A DNA stretch of 64,000 bases from Pseudomonas subflava (GCF_023823685.1 NZ_JAMXBF010000006.1:124001-188000), one strand, 5' to 3'; positions 16,509 to 25,016 are shown, numbered from the stretch's first letter. Numbers and translations are program-made. Notes: a model not told the origin generated them from the sequence alone.

Positions 16509-17717
16509 ATGGAAAACCTAAACAGCGCCGTGGAAACCCTGATCCACGGTTCCAACACCCTGTTCATCCTGCTCGGCGCGATCATGGTCCTGGCCATGCA
16601 CGCCGGCTTCGCCTTTCTCGAAGTCGGCACGGTACGGCACAAGAACCAGGTCAACGCCCTGTCGAAGATCCTCTCGGACTTCGCCGTCTCGGCCCTGGCC
16701 TACTTCTTCGTGGGCTACTGGGTGGCCTACGGCGTGACCTTCATGGAGCCGGCGTCCACGCTCACCGCGGGCAGCGGCTATGCGTTGGTGAAGTTCTTCT
16801 TCCTGCTGACCTTCGCCGCCGCCATCCCGGCGATCATCTCTGGCGGCATCGCAGAAAGGGCCAAGTTTGGCCCGCAGCTGTGCGCCACGCTGCTGATCGT
16901 CGCTTTCGTCTATCCCTTCTTCGAGGGCCTGGTGTGGAACGGCAACTTCGGCCTGCAGGCCTGGCTGACCGAGCGCTTCGGCGCTGCCTTCCATGACTTC
17001 GCCGGCTCGGTGGTGGTGCATGCGGTGGGCGGCTGGCTGGCCTTCGGCGCGGTGATCCTGCTCGGTCGTCGCGACGGCCGCTATCGCGACGGCCGCCTGG
17101 TGGCCTTCGCGCCGTCGAACATTCCGTTTCTGGCGCTTGGCTCGTGGATCCTGATCATCGGCTGGTTCGGCTTCAACGTGATGAGCGCGCAGACCCTCGG
17201 CAGCATCAGCGGCCTGGTGGCGGTCAACTCGCTGATGGCCATGGTCGGCGGCACGGTCGCCGCGCTGCTGGTCGGCCGCAACGACCCCGGCTTCCTGCAC
17301 AACGGCCCGCTGGCCGGGCTGGTGGCGATCTGCGCCGGCTCCGACCTGATGCACCCGGTCGGTGCGCTGGTCACCGGCGCGATTGCCGGTGCGCTGTTCG
17401 TCTGGGCCTTCACCGCGACCCAGGTGAGGTGGAAGATCGACGACGTGCTCGGCGTCTGGCCGCTGCACGGCCTGTGCGGCGTGTGGGGCGGCATCGCCTG
17501 CGGCATCTTCGGGCAGGGCTATCTGGGCGGCTTGGGTGGCGTGAGCCTGGCCAGCCAGCTGATCGGCACCGCGCTGGGCGTGCTGGTGGCGCTGGTCGGC
17601 GGCTTCCTGGTCTACGGCTTGCTCAAGTCAGTGACCGGCATTCGTCTGAGCCAGGAACAGGAGTACTACGGTGCCGACCTGTCGATCCACAAGATCGGAG
17701 CCAACAGCCAGGACTGA
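16509..17717 (+). CDS. Ammonium transporter (Amt family)
   Basis: 402 residues, about eleven hydrophobic helices and no signal peptide. Diagnostic sequences are GFAFLEVGTVRHKNQ at the end of helix 1, DFAGSVVVHAVGGWLAFGA with the first pore histidine near residue 178, and WPLHGLCGVWGGIACGIFG with the second pore histidine near residue 320. The twin-His pore is therefore intact and ammonium conduction is expected. No glnK lies beside it, unlike the usual glnK-amtB pair. The ATG at 16509 (MENLNSAVETL) is chosen because upstream codons in frame are not family-like; the ribosome-binding site is weak. Confidence 0.85.
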   Translation: MENLNSAVETLIHGSNTLFILLGAIMVLAMHAGFAFLEVGTVRHKNQVNALSKILSDFAVSALAYFFVGYWVAYGVTFMEPASTLTAGSGYALVKFFFLLTFAAAIPAIISGGIAERAKFGPQLCATLLIVAFVYPFFEGLVWNGNFGLQAWLTERFGAAFHDFAGSVVVHAVGGWLAFGAVILLGRRDGRYRDGRLVAFAPSNIPFLALGSWILIIGWFGFNVMSAQTLGSISGLVAVNSLMAMVGGTVAALLVGRNDPGFLHNGPLAGLVAICAGSDLMHPVGALVTGAIAGALFVWAFTATQVRWKIDDVLGVWPLHGLCGVWGGIACGIFGQGYLGGLGGVSLASQLIGTALGVLVALVGGFLVYGLLKSVTGIRLSQEQEYYGADLSIHKIGANSQD

Positions 17718-17734
17718 GCCCTTCCTGGCAGCAC

Positions 17735-17764
17735 AAAAAAGCCCGCCAATCGGCGGGCTTTTTC
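17735..17764. terminator. Bidirectional terminator between amt and porin genes
   Basis: GCCCGCC-AATC-GGCGGGC at 17741-17758, with AAAAAA to the left and TTTTT to the right. Shared by convergent genes. Confidence 0.8.
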
Positions 17765-17776
17765 ATCACTCGGCGC

Positions 17777-19042
17777 TCACCAGAGCGACAGGCTGTAGCT
17801 CAGGATCAATCGGTTCTCGTCCAGGTCGTTGCCGAAGTTCGAGCGCACCGTGGCGTTACGCCATTTTACGCCGAAGTTCTTCAGCGGACCTTCCTGGAAC
17901 ACATAGGCGATGTCGGTGTTGCGTTCCCACTCCTTGCCCTCGGAAGCCCCTGCGCCGAGGTCGACGTTGTCGCCGCTCAGGTAGCGGGTCATGAAGGTCA
18001 AGCCAGGGATGCCGATGGCGGCGAAGTTATAGTCGTAACGCGCCTGCCAGGATTTCTCGTCCTTGAAGGCGAAGTCGCCGACCTGCACGTAGTTGACCAG
18101 GAACGGATCGGTGCCGCCGATATAGGCGTAGCCGGTGTCGCCGCTCATCTTCTGGTAGCCCAGACCGAAGGCGTGGCCGCCTAGGCTGTAGGTGAACAGG
18201 GCGCCGAAGGCCTTGTTGTCGACGTTGGTGTCGCCGTCGTCTGTGGAGCGGGCGAAGCGCAGGTCGCTCTTGAGGCTCTGCTTGTCGCCCAGCGGCAGTA
18301 CGTGCGTGGCGCTGAGGATGTGCTGCTTGTAGAAGTTGTCCAAGGCGCCGTAGTGGTAGGAGGTGGTCAGCGCGTCGTTCCATTTGTAGCTGGCACCGGC
18401 GAAGTTGAACTCGTCGCTGTTGACGCCGCCGGTGCCGGTAAAGCCGCGGCCGTTGCCGGAGGTCATGATCATCGGCTCATGGTCGGACGAATCGCGCTGG
18501 TTGACGCGGCTCAGCTGGCCGGCGTCGAGGGCCAGGCCGGCGATTTCCTGGGAGTTGATCCAGCCGCCCTGGAAGCTCTGCGGCAGCAGGCGCGAGTCGT
18601 TGGCCTGCACCACCGGCAGCTTGGGCATCAGGGTGCCGGCCTTAAGGACGCTCTTGGAGACCTTGACCTTGGCGGTGACGCCCAAGTCGCCGTAGTCATC
18701 CTGGGCGCGGCCGGTTTCGCGGTCGCGCTGCAGGAGACCGGTGCCGGCACGATCCGGGCTGGAGTCGAGTTTCAGGCCCAGGGTGCCGATGGCGTCCACG
18801 CCGAAGCCGACGGTGCCCTCGGTGTAGCCCGACTCGAAGCGCAGCAGGAAGCCCTGGGCCCATTCCTCGGCCTTCGACTGGGCGGCGCCCTCCTGACGGA
18901 AGTCGCGGTTCATATAGAAGTTGCGTGCCTCGACGCTGGCCTTGCTGTCTTCGATGAAGGCGGCCTGGCTGACGGTTGGCAGGGTGAGGCTGGTGCCCAG
19001 CGCGGCGAGGGCCACGCTGCGGGCGAGGGGAGACTTGCTCAT
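17777..19042 (-). CDS. OprD-family outer-membrane porin
   Basis: 421 residues with a signal peptide (MSKSPLARSVALAALG... ending SQA near residue 27). The mature start AAFIEDSKASVEARNFYMNRDFR is typical of OprD/Opd porins, as are the DAIGTLGLKLDSS segment, the SQEIAGLALDAGQL strand and the final LILSYSLSLW ending in an aromatic residue. OprD porins pass basic amino acids, peptides or aromatic carboxylates. Synteny with dgt, the YqjD trio and yggL suggests the OpdQ position of P. aeruginosa, but I do not assign the symbol. The ATG at 19042 has GAGGA 7 nt upstream. Confidence 0.88.
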   Translation of the reverse strand: MSKSPLARSVALAALGTSLTLPTVSQAAFIEDSKASVEARNFYMNRDFRQEGAAQSKAEEWAQGFLLRFESGYTEGTVGFGVDAIGTLGLKLDSSPDRAGTGLLQRDRETGRAQDDYGDLGVTAKVKVSKSVLKAGTLMPKLPVVQANDSRLLPQSFQGGWINSQEIAGLALDAGQLSRVNQRDSSDHEPMIMTSGNGRGFTGTGGVNSDEFNFAGASYKWNDALTTSYHYGALDNFYKQHILSATHVLPLGDKQSLKSDLRFARSTDDGDTNVDNKAFGALFTYSLGGHAFGLGYQKMSGDTGYAYIGGTDPFLVNYVQVGDFAFKDEKSWQARYDYNFAAIGIPGLTFMTRYLSGDNVDLGAGASEGKEWERNTDIAYVFQEGPLKNFGVKWRNATVRSNFGNDLDENRLILSYSLSLW

Positions 19043-19199
19043 TGTTATTGTCCTCGGCTGGTGATGACGGCCCGACATCCGGTCCGGTGCAGCGAAGGGA
19101 ATAAACCACTTCGCCGCGACGCCGGCCTCTAGACCTTGGTCGAGTCACTCACTCGATCCACTGCGATAGTAGCCAAGCCCCCGCTGTACGGCTTCGTCA

Positions 19200-19626
19200 T
19201 GGGCCGGGCGCCTCGACTAGCGGCGGCTGCTCCCGTAGCAAACGATGCACCTCTTCCAATTGCTGGAGGGGCTCTGCGGGTCGTTGTCGACCATGCTTCG
19301 GCCGGTGAACCCCTCCAGGCACCCAGCGGGGTGTCGCCGGTGAAGAAGAAGCGCCGGACATCGTCGAGGGTGAAGAACAGGTCGATCGAGCCGGGGGTGT
19401 GGCCCGCCATCGGCACCAGCACCAGGCTGCCGTCGCCGAACAAGTCGTAGCTGCGTTCGAAACCCGGGAACGGCTGCGCGTCGAACTGCAAGGGCACCCA
19501 GCGGATGGCGCGGGCGAACTGGCTGGGCAGCACCTCCGGCGGAGTGGCGATGCGGCTGAACTCGATCTCCCCGTAGGGCGCCCACACCGGCACCTCGGCA
19601 AAGTCGGCCAGGCCCGAGGCGTTCCC
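19200..19626 (-). pseudogene. Remnant of a metallo-beta-lactamase-fold hydrolase
   Basis: Read on the minus strand, one frame gives a clear metallo-beta-lactamase-fold segment: ASGLADFAEVPVWAPYGEI, then SLVLVPMAGHTPGSIDLFF and RRFFFTGDT. The N-terminal HxHxDH metal site is missing. After GDT the sequence continues in a second frame (LEGFTG, then VDNDPQ with the intervening residues lost) and then in a third (LEEVHRLLREQPP). So there is a 5' truncation, at least two frameshifts and a deletion. Such proteins hydrolyse lactones or thioesters; this copy cannot be functional. Confidence 0.75.
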
Positions 19627-19719
19627 ATTAGCATCGGCAGTGGCTGAGCGGGATGCGGCATTCTGCGGCTGCAGCTTCATCAATGCTGTTGCCGAATTCC
19701 ATGCTCGCGAGTACCCCAT

Positions 19720-19902
19720 TTACCGCCAGGCGGGGTCTTTCAAGGCGGCCTTCGCCAGCCGCTGGAGCGGCTCGGTGCCGGCAATGCCGCTCAGCTGGCG
19801 AGCCAGCTGCAGTTCCTCTTCGAAGGCACGCGAAGCGGCCGAGGCTTTGCTGCGCGCAGGGAGATCCAGCGCTTCGCTCGATAGCCACTGGTCGGGTTGC
19901 CC
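19720..19902 (-). pseudogene. Unidentified 3' gene remnant
   Basis: A 60-codon minus-strand frame reads DQWLSSEALDLPARSKASAA, then EEELQLARQLSGIAGTEPL and ends KDPAWR-stop at 19720. It has the codon usage and helical look of the C-terminus of a real protein, but an in-frame stop lies just upstream (19903-19905) and no plausible start precedes it. I do not recognise the family. Together with the adjacent hydrolase remnant it makes this stretch a graveyard between two gene clusters. Confidence 0.4.
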
Positions 19903-19959
19903 TCAAATTTCCGGTGTGTCGGCCGTCAAAGGTGCAGTGACTCTTTTTGGTACGCCATC

Positions 19960-21069
19960 ATGACCAATCTGGCTTCTCTGTCGCCTTCACTGGCACGCCC
20001 CACTGGTATCAACACCCTGGCCAATCCGCGTGGTCACGTCGAGCCGCAGAACACGCTCGCCAACCGGCTTTCCAGCCATCTCGGCCTTGAGCCTGGCTCT
20101 CTCAACGGCAAGCGCGACGATTACACGCCGGAGAAAGTGGCCGGCCGCATCCTCGATTTCATCGACCAGCGCATGAAGAGCGAAGCCGCAGCGGGCGCCG
20201 ATCCGGCCAAGCTGCAGGAGATGATGGGCCAGGCGCGCGAGGGTGTGGAGAAGGGCTTCGCCGAGGCGCGCAAGATCCTCGACGGCATGGGCGTACTGAA
20301 GGGCAAGGTCGCGGAGGATATCGACGCCACCTACGCCAAGATTCAGGAGGGCTTCAGAAATATGGAGTCCACCTATGGCATCAAGGCGCCGAGCACCGGT
20401 GACACCGTTTCGGTGACGCCGCGTGGCGAGGGCTTCCGGGCCCAGGCGGAAACCTTTGACATGCAGGTGACGACCCGCGACGGTGATCGCCTGAATATCT
20501 CGGTGGCGCGCGCCTCGGCCGAATGGTCGCAGAAGGCCAGCGAAGGCGGCGAGGAAAGCTCGGGCCGTATGCAGATCGGCGGCTGGCAGGTGGATGTCGA
20601 GGGCGAGCTGAGCGACGACGAGCGTACTGCGCTGGAAGGACTGTTCAAGCAGGTGCAGGACATCTCCAGCGACTTTTACGCCGGTGATCTCAATGGTGCC
20701 TTCGACCGTGCCCTGCAGCTCAATATGGATGGTTCGCAACTGGCGTCCATGTCGCTGCGGCTGACCCAGACCAGCATGCGCCAGGCCAACGACGCCTACA
20801 GCTCCGTTGCCCAACAGGGTGGGCAGCCGGCAGCGAGCGCGATGAACGAATCCCTGGTGGATTACGCGCGCGGCCTGCTCGATGCGCTTCGCACTGCCGA
20901 CAAGGTCTCGGAGGACGCGACCGGCACCTTGGAGCAACTGCTGGATGGCGGTTTCAGCCTCGACGAGCGCCTTGACCAGCAGTCGCTGGAGAAGGCGCGC
21001 GAGCTCAATAGTCGCCTGCTCGACGGTATGCAGGGCATGCTCGACAAGACGCCGGCGGAGCAGGCCTGA
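19960..21069 (+). CDS. DUF5610-like protein
   Basis: 369 residues, soluble, no signal peptide. The N-terminal third is helical, with PEKVAGRILDFIDQRM near residue 55 and REGVEKGFAEARKILDGMG near 90, and fits the DUF5610 family as I know it. The middle has a beta-rich stretch (GFRAQAETFDMQVTTRDGD); the C-terminus is helical with SLVDYARGLLDALRTADK. The family is uncharacterised. Here it heads the plus-strand pair that precedes the flagellar flgZNMA genes, so a link to motility is possible but unproved. The ATG at 19960 has only a weak ribosome-binding site. Confidence 0.6.
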   Translation: MTNLASLSPSLARPTGINTLANPRGHVEPQNTLANRLSSHLGLEPGSLNGKRDDYTPEKVAGRILDFIDQRMKSEAAAGADPAKLQEMMGQAREGVEKGFAEARKILDGMGVLKGKVAEDIDATYAKIQEGFRNMESTYGIKAPSTGDTVSVTPRGEGFRAQAETFDMQVTTRDGDRLNISVARASAEWSQKASEGGEESSGRMQIGGWQVDVEGELSDDERTALEGLFKQVQDISSDFYAGDLNGAFDRALQLNMDGSQLASMSLRLTQTSMRQANDAYSSVAQQGGQPAASAMNESLVDYARGLLDALRTADKVSEDATGTLEQLLDGGFSLDERLDQQSLEKARELNSRLLDGMQGMLDKTPAEQA

Positions 21070-21112
21070 GCCAGTGGTAGACTGCGTTTCTGATTGAGTT
21101 CGGAGACGCCCT

Positions 21113-21349
21113 ATGCCCCCTGAATGCCAACTCTTCGGCACCCTCGGCTGTCATCTCTGTGAGGTGGCCGAGGCGTTGCTGATGCCCTTCGTCCAACACG
21201 GCCTGCTGGTCGAACTGATCGACATCGCCGAGCGCGAGGACTGGGTCGAACAATACGGCCTGCGTATTCCCGTGCTGCGCCGTAACGATACGGGTGCCGA
21301 ACTCGACTGGCCGTTCGACGCCGACCAAGTGGTCGCCTTCCTGCGCTGA
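21113..21349 (+). CDS. Glutaredoxin-like (DUF836) small protein
   Basis: 78 residues. The first strand is followed by GCHLCE, a CxxC redox motif at residues 13-16. After a helix comes ELIDIAEREDWVEQYG, then the cis-proline IPVLRR loop and a final helix. This is the reduced thioredoxin-fold layout of the DUF836 glutaredoxin-like family. Substrate unknown. It is 43 bp after the DUF5610-like gene on the same strand and is closed by a strong terminator. Confidence 0.85.
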   Translation: MPPECQLFGTLGCHLCEVAEALLMPFVQHGLLVELIDIAEREDWVEQYGLRIPVLRRNDTGAELDWPFDADQVVAFLR

Positions 21350-21395
21350 GTCGCGAAAACCAACAAACAAGCCGTGCGTTTACGCCATATACAAG

Positions 21396-21420
21396 AAGGC
21401 CGCCTCAGAGGCGGCCTTTT
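21396..21420. terminator. Bidirectional terminator between the glutaredoxin gene and flgZ
   Basis: GGCCGCC-TCAGA-GGCGGCC at 21398-21416 followed by TTTT on the plus strand, with AAGAA on the other side. It serves convergent genes. Confidence 0.78.
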
Positions 21421-21436
21421 CGTTCAGCGCGACTGC

Positions 21437-22177
21437 CTATTCCTGCTCGACGCGCCGGGCCTCACGTTGCAGCTGGTAAACGAAGCGCTCGACCTGGCGC
21501 TGTTCCAGGCCGCTCATGCGATGGAAGCGCAGCCCGGCGAAGGTCATATCGACCTTCTCCACGTAATGCGCATGGCGCAACTCTGCGGCGGTGGTCATCG
21601 AGCCGATGGGCAGCAGGGCGGTAAAGCGCTCGTAGACCTGCCCGGGCTGCAGGCGTCCGGTGACGTCGCCGGAGAAGCGCAGGCGGCAGCCAGTGGCTGA
21701 GATGTCCAGCATCTGGCCTTTGAGTGCGGGACTCAGGCGGCTTCCGGAGAGTTCGATATTGACCTGCTGGCCCTGGCCGATGGGGGCGCGGAAGGCGTTG
21801 CGGCGCTGGTGATAGGTCACCCGCTCCGGCATATGGCTCCAATAGCAGCGCGCGCCATCCAGTTCGCCGATCTGAACTGGATCCTCACATTCCCAGGCGA
21901 TGCGTACGCCTTCGTGGAACGCCTCCACGCGGAACGGTTCGCCGTTCTGCATGAAGCGTTCGCCATCGTTGGGTACCATTTCATCCAGCGCGATGACGCC
22001 ACGCTCCCGATTGACCTCGACCAGATAGCTCTGAAAGCGCTGGTTGCGGTCCTTGAACATCACGATCAGCGGGTCATGGCTCTGCTGCAGCAGGCGCAGG
22101 TTGGCGAAGATTTCCAAAGGCGCACTGAGCACCTTGGGCGGCTGAGGGCCTTCGTCTTCGTGAAATGGATTGGACAC
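21437..22177 (-). CDS. flgZ: Flagellar brake protein with PilZ domain (YcgR/FlgZ)
   Basis: 246 residues. The N-terminal YcgR domain (about 20-115) is followed by a PilZ domain that starts with the c-di-GMP-binding RRNAFR (R-x3-R) near residue 126 and has the second motif [11 protein letters not shown] near 160. On binding c-di-GMP, YcgR-type proteins act on the flagellar motor and slow swimming; in Pseudomonas the protein next to flgMN is called FlgZ. It is the last gene of the minus-strand flgA-flgM-flgN-flgZ group, 78 bp after flgN. Three c-di-GMP enzymes encoded 7-15 kb away could feed it. Confidence 0.93.
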   Translation of the reverse strand: MSNPFHEDEGPQPPKVLSAPLEIFANLRLLQQSHDPLIVMFKDRNQRFQSYLVEVNRERGVIALDEMVPNDGERFMQNGEPFRVEAFHEGVRIAWECEDPVQIGELDGARCYWSHMPERVTYHQRRNAFRAPIGQGQQVNIELSGSRLSPALKGQMLDISATGCRLRFSGDVTGRLQPGQVYERFTALLPIGSMTTAAELRHAHYVEKVDMTFAGLRFHRMSGLEQRQVERFVYQLQREARRVEQE

Positions 22178-22209
22178 GATCCAGCATTCTCCAGGTACTA
22201 CAGCGCTAG

Positions 22210-22232
22210 CATACTGGCATATAGCCGGTATG
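22210..22232. repeat. Near-perfect inverted repeat between flgN and flgZ
   Basis: CATACTGGC-ATATA-GCCGGTATG: nine-base arms with one mismatch and an AT loop. There is no T-run after it, so it is not a classical terminator. It may be an operator or an RNA processing site that sets FlgZ apart from FlgMN expression. Confidence 0.4.
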
Positions 22233-22255
22233 TCCCTGTGCTTGTTGTTATTGGC

Positions 22256-22723
22256 TCAGGCTTGGCTGAGCGGGCGTTGATGCGCGATTTTAGCGGCGCC
22301 GCCGCGGCTGTCATAGAGTCCCGGAGTCTCTCCGCCGCGGAGAATGCCCAGAATGCTCTTGAGGGAAGCCTGGTTGGCCCGGATCAAGCGGCCGTTGCGC
22401 AGATTGGCGTCGCGGCAGCTTTCCAGGAGTTGGCTTAACTCTTCGCTGCGCGTCAGGAGGTCGGCACCATTTTCGCTCCGGCTGGCCAGCGCTTCCAGGC
22501 CGGCGCGATCGGCGCTCAGCTGCTGAGCGGCGAGCATCTGGCTGCGGGCGCTACCGTGCTGGTCGAGTTGGCTGAGGAGGGGGATCTTTTCGGAGAGGAT
22601 CTGTTCTAGGCGCGGCAAGTCGCGCTCGCTCATGGCCTGGAATTCGGCGTCGATCAGCTCAAGTAGGCGCTGGGCCGTGCCGATATCGTCTGTGAACAGT
22701 TGCAGCAGTTCGTTGGTTTGCAT
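22256..22723 (-). CDS. flgN: Flagellar export chaperone FlgN
   Basis: 155 residues, almost entirely helical, as expected for the chaperone of the hook-filament junction proteins FlgK and FlgL. The N-terminus MQTNELLQLFTDDIGTAQRL and the central LLSQLDQHGSARSQML fit the FlgN family; the C-terminal NGRLIRANQASLKSILGILRG holds the NP/NG-type motif near the substrate-binding end. It directly follows flgM. The ATG at 22723 is preferred to an in-frame upstream extension that would overlap flgM and has no family similarity. Confidence 0.9.
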   Translation of the reverse strand: MQTNELLQLFTDDIGTAQRLLELIDAEFQAMSERDLPRLEQILSEKIPLLSQLDQHGSARSQMLAAQQLSADRAGLEALASRSENGADLLTRSEELSQLLESCRDANLRNGRLIRANQASLKSILGILRGGETPGLYDSRGGAAKIAHQRPLSQA

Positions 22724-22754
22724 CGCGGGCTCTGGGGATCGGGCGTCCAATATC

Positions 22755-22783
22755 CCCAGCGCAGCCCTGGGACTAGCGCTGGG
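22755..22783 (-). promoter_or_regulatory. Stem-loop at the flgM-flgN junction
   Basis: CCCAGCGC pairs perfectly with GCGCTGGG over a 13-nt loop, and the stem begins in the last codons of flgM. No T-run follows. Such a hairpin could protect flgM mRNA from 3' decay or lower read-through into flgN, setting the FlgM:FlgN ratio. Structure seen; role inferred. Confidence 0.45.
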
Positions 22784-23114
22784 ATTCGAAATCGAGCAGC
22801 TTGCTGGCGACGCGCTTGGCATCGACCTGGTAGCTGCCGTCGGCAATGGCCTGCTTCAGTTTGGCGACGCGCTCTTTATCCACGGTCGGCAGGTCACGCA
22901 GCTTGTCGCTCACTTTCTGCAACTGTTGGGCTTCGCGGCTGAGCTGTACGGATTCGCCCGTTTTGCCGGCACTGGCCTGCTCGTCGGCGACCTGGGTCGC
23001 GCTGGGCGGCGTAGTGCTGACGGCCTCGTTACGGCCGGTGGCCTGGGCGTTGCCTGCGCGACCGCTGTTGGCGGTATTGGCGGCATTGTTCAGCCGGTTG
23101 AAGTCGATAACCAT
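22773..23114 (-). CDS. flgM: Anti-sigma-28 factor FlgM
   Basis: 113 residues. The N-terminal half is rich in Ala, Asn, Thr and Ser and looks disordered. The C-terminal half has [20 protein letters not shown] and the FliA-binding region [20 protein letters not shown] ending in VASKLLDFE, which is diagnostic. FlgM holds sigma-28 inactive until the hook is complete and FlgM is exported. MVIDFNRLN is the usual Pseudomonas start. A FliA promoter lies about 40 bp upstream, giving the usual feedback. Confidence 0.95.
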   Translation of the reverse strand: MVIDFNRLNNAANTANSGRAGNAQATGRNEAVSTTPPSATQVADEQASAGKTGESVQLSREAQQLQKVSDKLRDLPTVDKERVAKLKQAIADGSYQVDAKRVASKLLDFESQR

Positions 23115-23152
23115 GTTGTGAACCTCTGACGGTATCTGGACGCTTGACTAAG

Positions 23153-23179
23153 GTGTCGGCAGGTTCCGTCGTAACTTTA
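23153..23179 (-). promoter_or_regulatory. FliA (sigma-28) promoter of flgM
   Basis: On the minus strand: TAAA, 15 nt spacer beginning GTT, then GCCGACAC. Consensus is TAAA-N15-GCCGATAA. The -35 is perfect and the -10 has six of eight matches. It sits between flgA and flgM. Confidence 0.7.
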
Positions 23180-23247
23180 GGGCGCGAAAGTGTGTTTCGT
23201 TCAACAGTGTAGAAAATCGCTCTGGAGTTGCGCTACAAGAATCGTGC

Positions 23248-24003
23248 CTACATCTCCACTTCGACCTGTCCAGGCCCTATCACACGAGCTCTGACAACCC
23301 GTTGCGAGCTAAGGTTGCGTACGCTGATCTGCTCGCCGAGGGTGCCGTCCGCCAGCGCTTCCCCCTGAACGCGCACCGCGATGCCGCCGCTTCGCGCGGC
23401 GATCACCACCTGGTCGCCGCGGTACACACTCTCCGCCAGTTCCAGTTGCGAAGGTATCAGGACCTGATCTGCCGCGACCGGCCGCGTCATTTTTCTGCCG
23501 ATGACCAGGGTCGGATCGGTGATGTAACTGCGCAGAGCCCCCACGTCCTGTTCGATCAGAGCAATGTTCCGCTCGCTGACGATGCTGTTGCGCTTGAGCG
23601 GCGTCTTGAGCACGACCACCGGTCGGAAGACACGCACTTGTGCCGGTACGAAGACTGTCCAAGGCGTACTGCCTTCGCAGCTGACCCGCACCGTGACCCT
23701 GCCGACCGGCTGAGCCGGACTCTCCAGGCTCTGTGTCAAATCGCTGTCGCAGGCGGCGAGACGTAGGCGGGGATCAATCGGATTGACCTCGATTTCATGG
23801 CGCGCGGAGATTTCGCTACGCTCCAGATAGTCTTCTACGGTGAATTCAAGAAAGCCCTCGGTGGCGCCGATAAGCTCCTCGGGCAGAGTCATTGGCGCGG
23901 CGTGCAGCGCGCTGTAGCCGAACAGGCCCAAAGCGGGTAAAACACCGGCGAGACCTAGGCGTTTTGCCATCATGCGTCGGAAAAGTGTCGTGAGTGCGTT
24001 CAT
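23248..24003 (-). CDS. flgA: Flagellar basal body P-ring formation protein FlgA
   Basis: 251 residues, periplasmic chaperone for assembly of the FlgI P-ring. A signal sequence is visible (MMAKRLGLAGVLPALGL... ending LHAAP). The C-terminal two-thirds form the SAF-like domain, with VFVPAQVRVFRPVVVLKTPL, the KRNSIVSERNIALIEQDV segment and a final beta domain GDQVVIAARSGGIAVRVQGEA. I take the ATG at 24003. An ATG pair at 23973/23970 lies just before the signal peptide and may be the true start, because a likely RpoN promoter would start transcription almost at 24003. Confidence 0.9.
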   Translation of the reverse strand: MNALTTLFRRMMAKRLGLAGVLPALGLFGYSALHAAPMTLPEELIGATEGFLEFTVEDYLERSEISARHEIEVNPIDPRLRLAACDSDLTQSLESPAQPVGRVTVRVSCEGSTPWTVFVPAQVRVFRPVVVLKTPLKRNSIVSERNIALIEQDVGALRSYITDPTLVIGRKMTRPVAADQVLIPSQLELAESVYRGDQVVIAARSGGIAVRVQGEALADGTLGEQISVRNLSSQRVVRARVIGPGQVEVEM

Positions 24004-24014
24004 GTCGCTCACGA

Positions 24015-24030
24015 AGCAAGGCTTGTGCCG
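24015..24030 (-). promoter_or_regulatory. Probable RpoN (sigma-54) promoter of flgA
   Basis: Minus strand CGGCACAAGCCTTGCT: the invariant GG and GC are 10 nt apart, with GGCAC and TTGCT boxes, only the first T of the consensus missing. The expected start of transcription, about 12 nt past the GC, falls next to the 24003 ATG. Confidence 0.5.
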
Positions 24031-24083
24031 CCTGCTAGGCTTCAGCAGGAAGCGCGGCAAAATGAACGATAAGGAGTCTGGGC

Positions 24084-25016
24084 ATGGCCGGAGTATTGGA
24101 CTCGGTTAACCAGCGTACTCAGCTGGTCGGGCAGAACCGCCTGGAGCTTTTGCTGTTCCGGCTGGATACCCCTCAGCTGTATGGCATCAACGTGTTCAAG
24201 GTGAAGGAGGTGCTGCAGTGCCCCAAGCTCACCGTGATGCCCAAGTCCAGTCGCGTGGTGCGCGGCGTGGCGAACATTCGCGGGGGCACCATACCCATCC
24301 TCGATCTGGCCCTGGCCACCGGTAGGCAGGCGCTGGACAACATCGAAAACAGCTTTGTGATCATCACCGAATACAACACCAAGGTGCAGGGCTTCCTGGT
24401 GCGTTCGGTCGAGCGGATCGTCAACATGAACTGGGAAGAGATCCATCCACCACCCAAGGGCACCGGTCGTGACCACTACCTGACGGCGGTGACGCGGGTG
24501 GACAAGCAATTGGTCGAGATCATCGACGTGGAGAAGATCCTCGCCGAGGTCGCGCCGATGTCAGAGACCATTTCCGAGGGCGTGGTTGACGTCGAGACCC
24601 AGGCCAAGGCAGTTACCCAGCGGGTGCTGATCTGCGACGATTCCTCGGTGGCGCGCAAGCAAGTCTCGCGCTGCCTGGAGAGCATCGGCGTCGAAGTGGT
24701 GGCGCTCAACGATGGCCGCGAGGCCTACGACTATCTGCGCAAGATGGTGGAGGAGGGCAAGAACCCCTCTCAGGAATTCCTCATGCTGATCTCCGACATC
24801 GAGATGCCGGAGATGGACGGCTACACCCTGACGGCGGAGATTCGCTCCGATCCGAGGATGCAGAATCTGCATGTGATTCTGCATACTTCGCTCTCCGGCG
24901 TGTTCAACCAGGCGATGGTTAAGAAGGTCGGTGCGGACGACTTCCTCGCGAAGTTCCGTCCGGACGAACTGGCTTCCCGCGTGGTTGAACGCATCCGGGT
25001 GGCCGATGGAGGCTAG
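24084..25016 (+). CDS. cheV: Chemotaxis coupling protein CheV
   Basis: 310 residues. A CheW-like domain comes first (NRLELLLFRLDTPQLYGINVF; VVRGVANIRGGTIPILDLAL). A response-regulator receiver domain follows from about residue 175 with QRVLICDDSSVARKQV, the phospho-acceptor Asp in SDIEMPEMDG (residue 238) and an ILHTSLSG segment. CheV links chemoreceptors to CheA and can be phosphorylated for adaptation. It is divergent from flgA and starts a cheV-cheR pair; AAGGAG precedes the ATG. Confidence 0.95.
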   Translation: MAGVLDSVNQRTQLVGQNRLELLLFRLDTPQLYGINVFKVKEVLQCPKLTVMPKSSRVVRGVANIRGGTIPILDLALATGRQALDNIENSFVIITEYNTKVQGFLVRSVERIVNMNWEEIHPPPKGTGRDHYLTAVTRVDKQLVEIIDVEKILAEVAPMSETISEGVVDVETQAKAVTQRVLICDDSSVARKQVSRCLESIGVEVVALNDGREAYDYLRKMVEEGKNPSQEFLMLISDIEMPEMDGYTLTAEIRSDPRMQNLHVILHTSLSGVFNQAMVKKVGADDFLAKFRPDELASRVVERIRVADGG

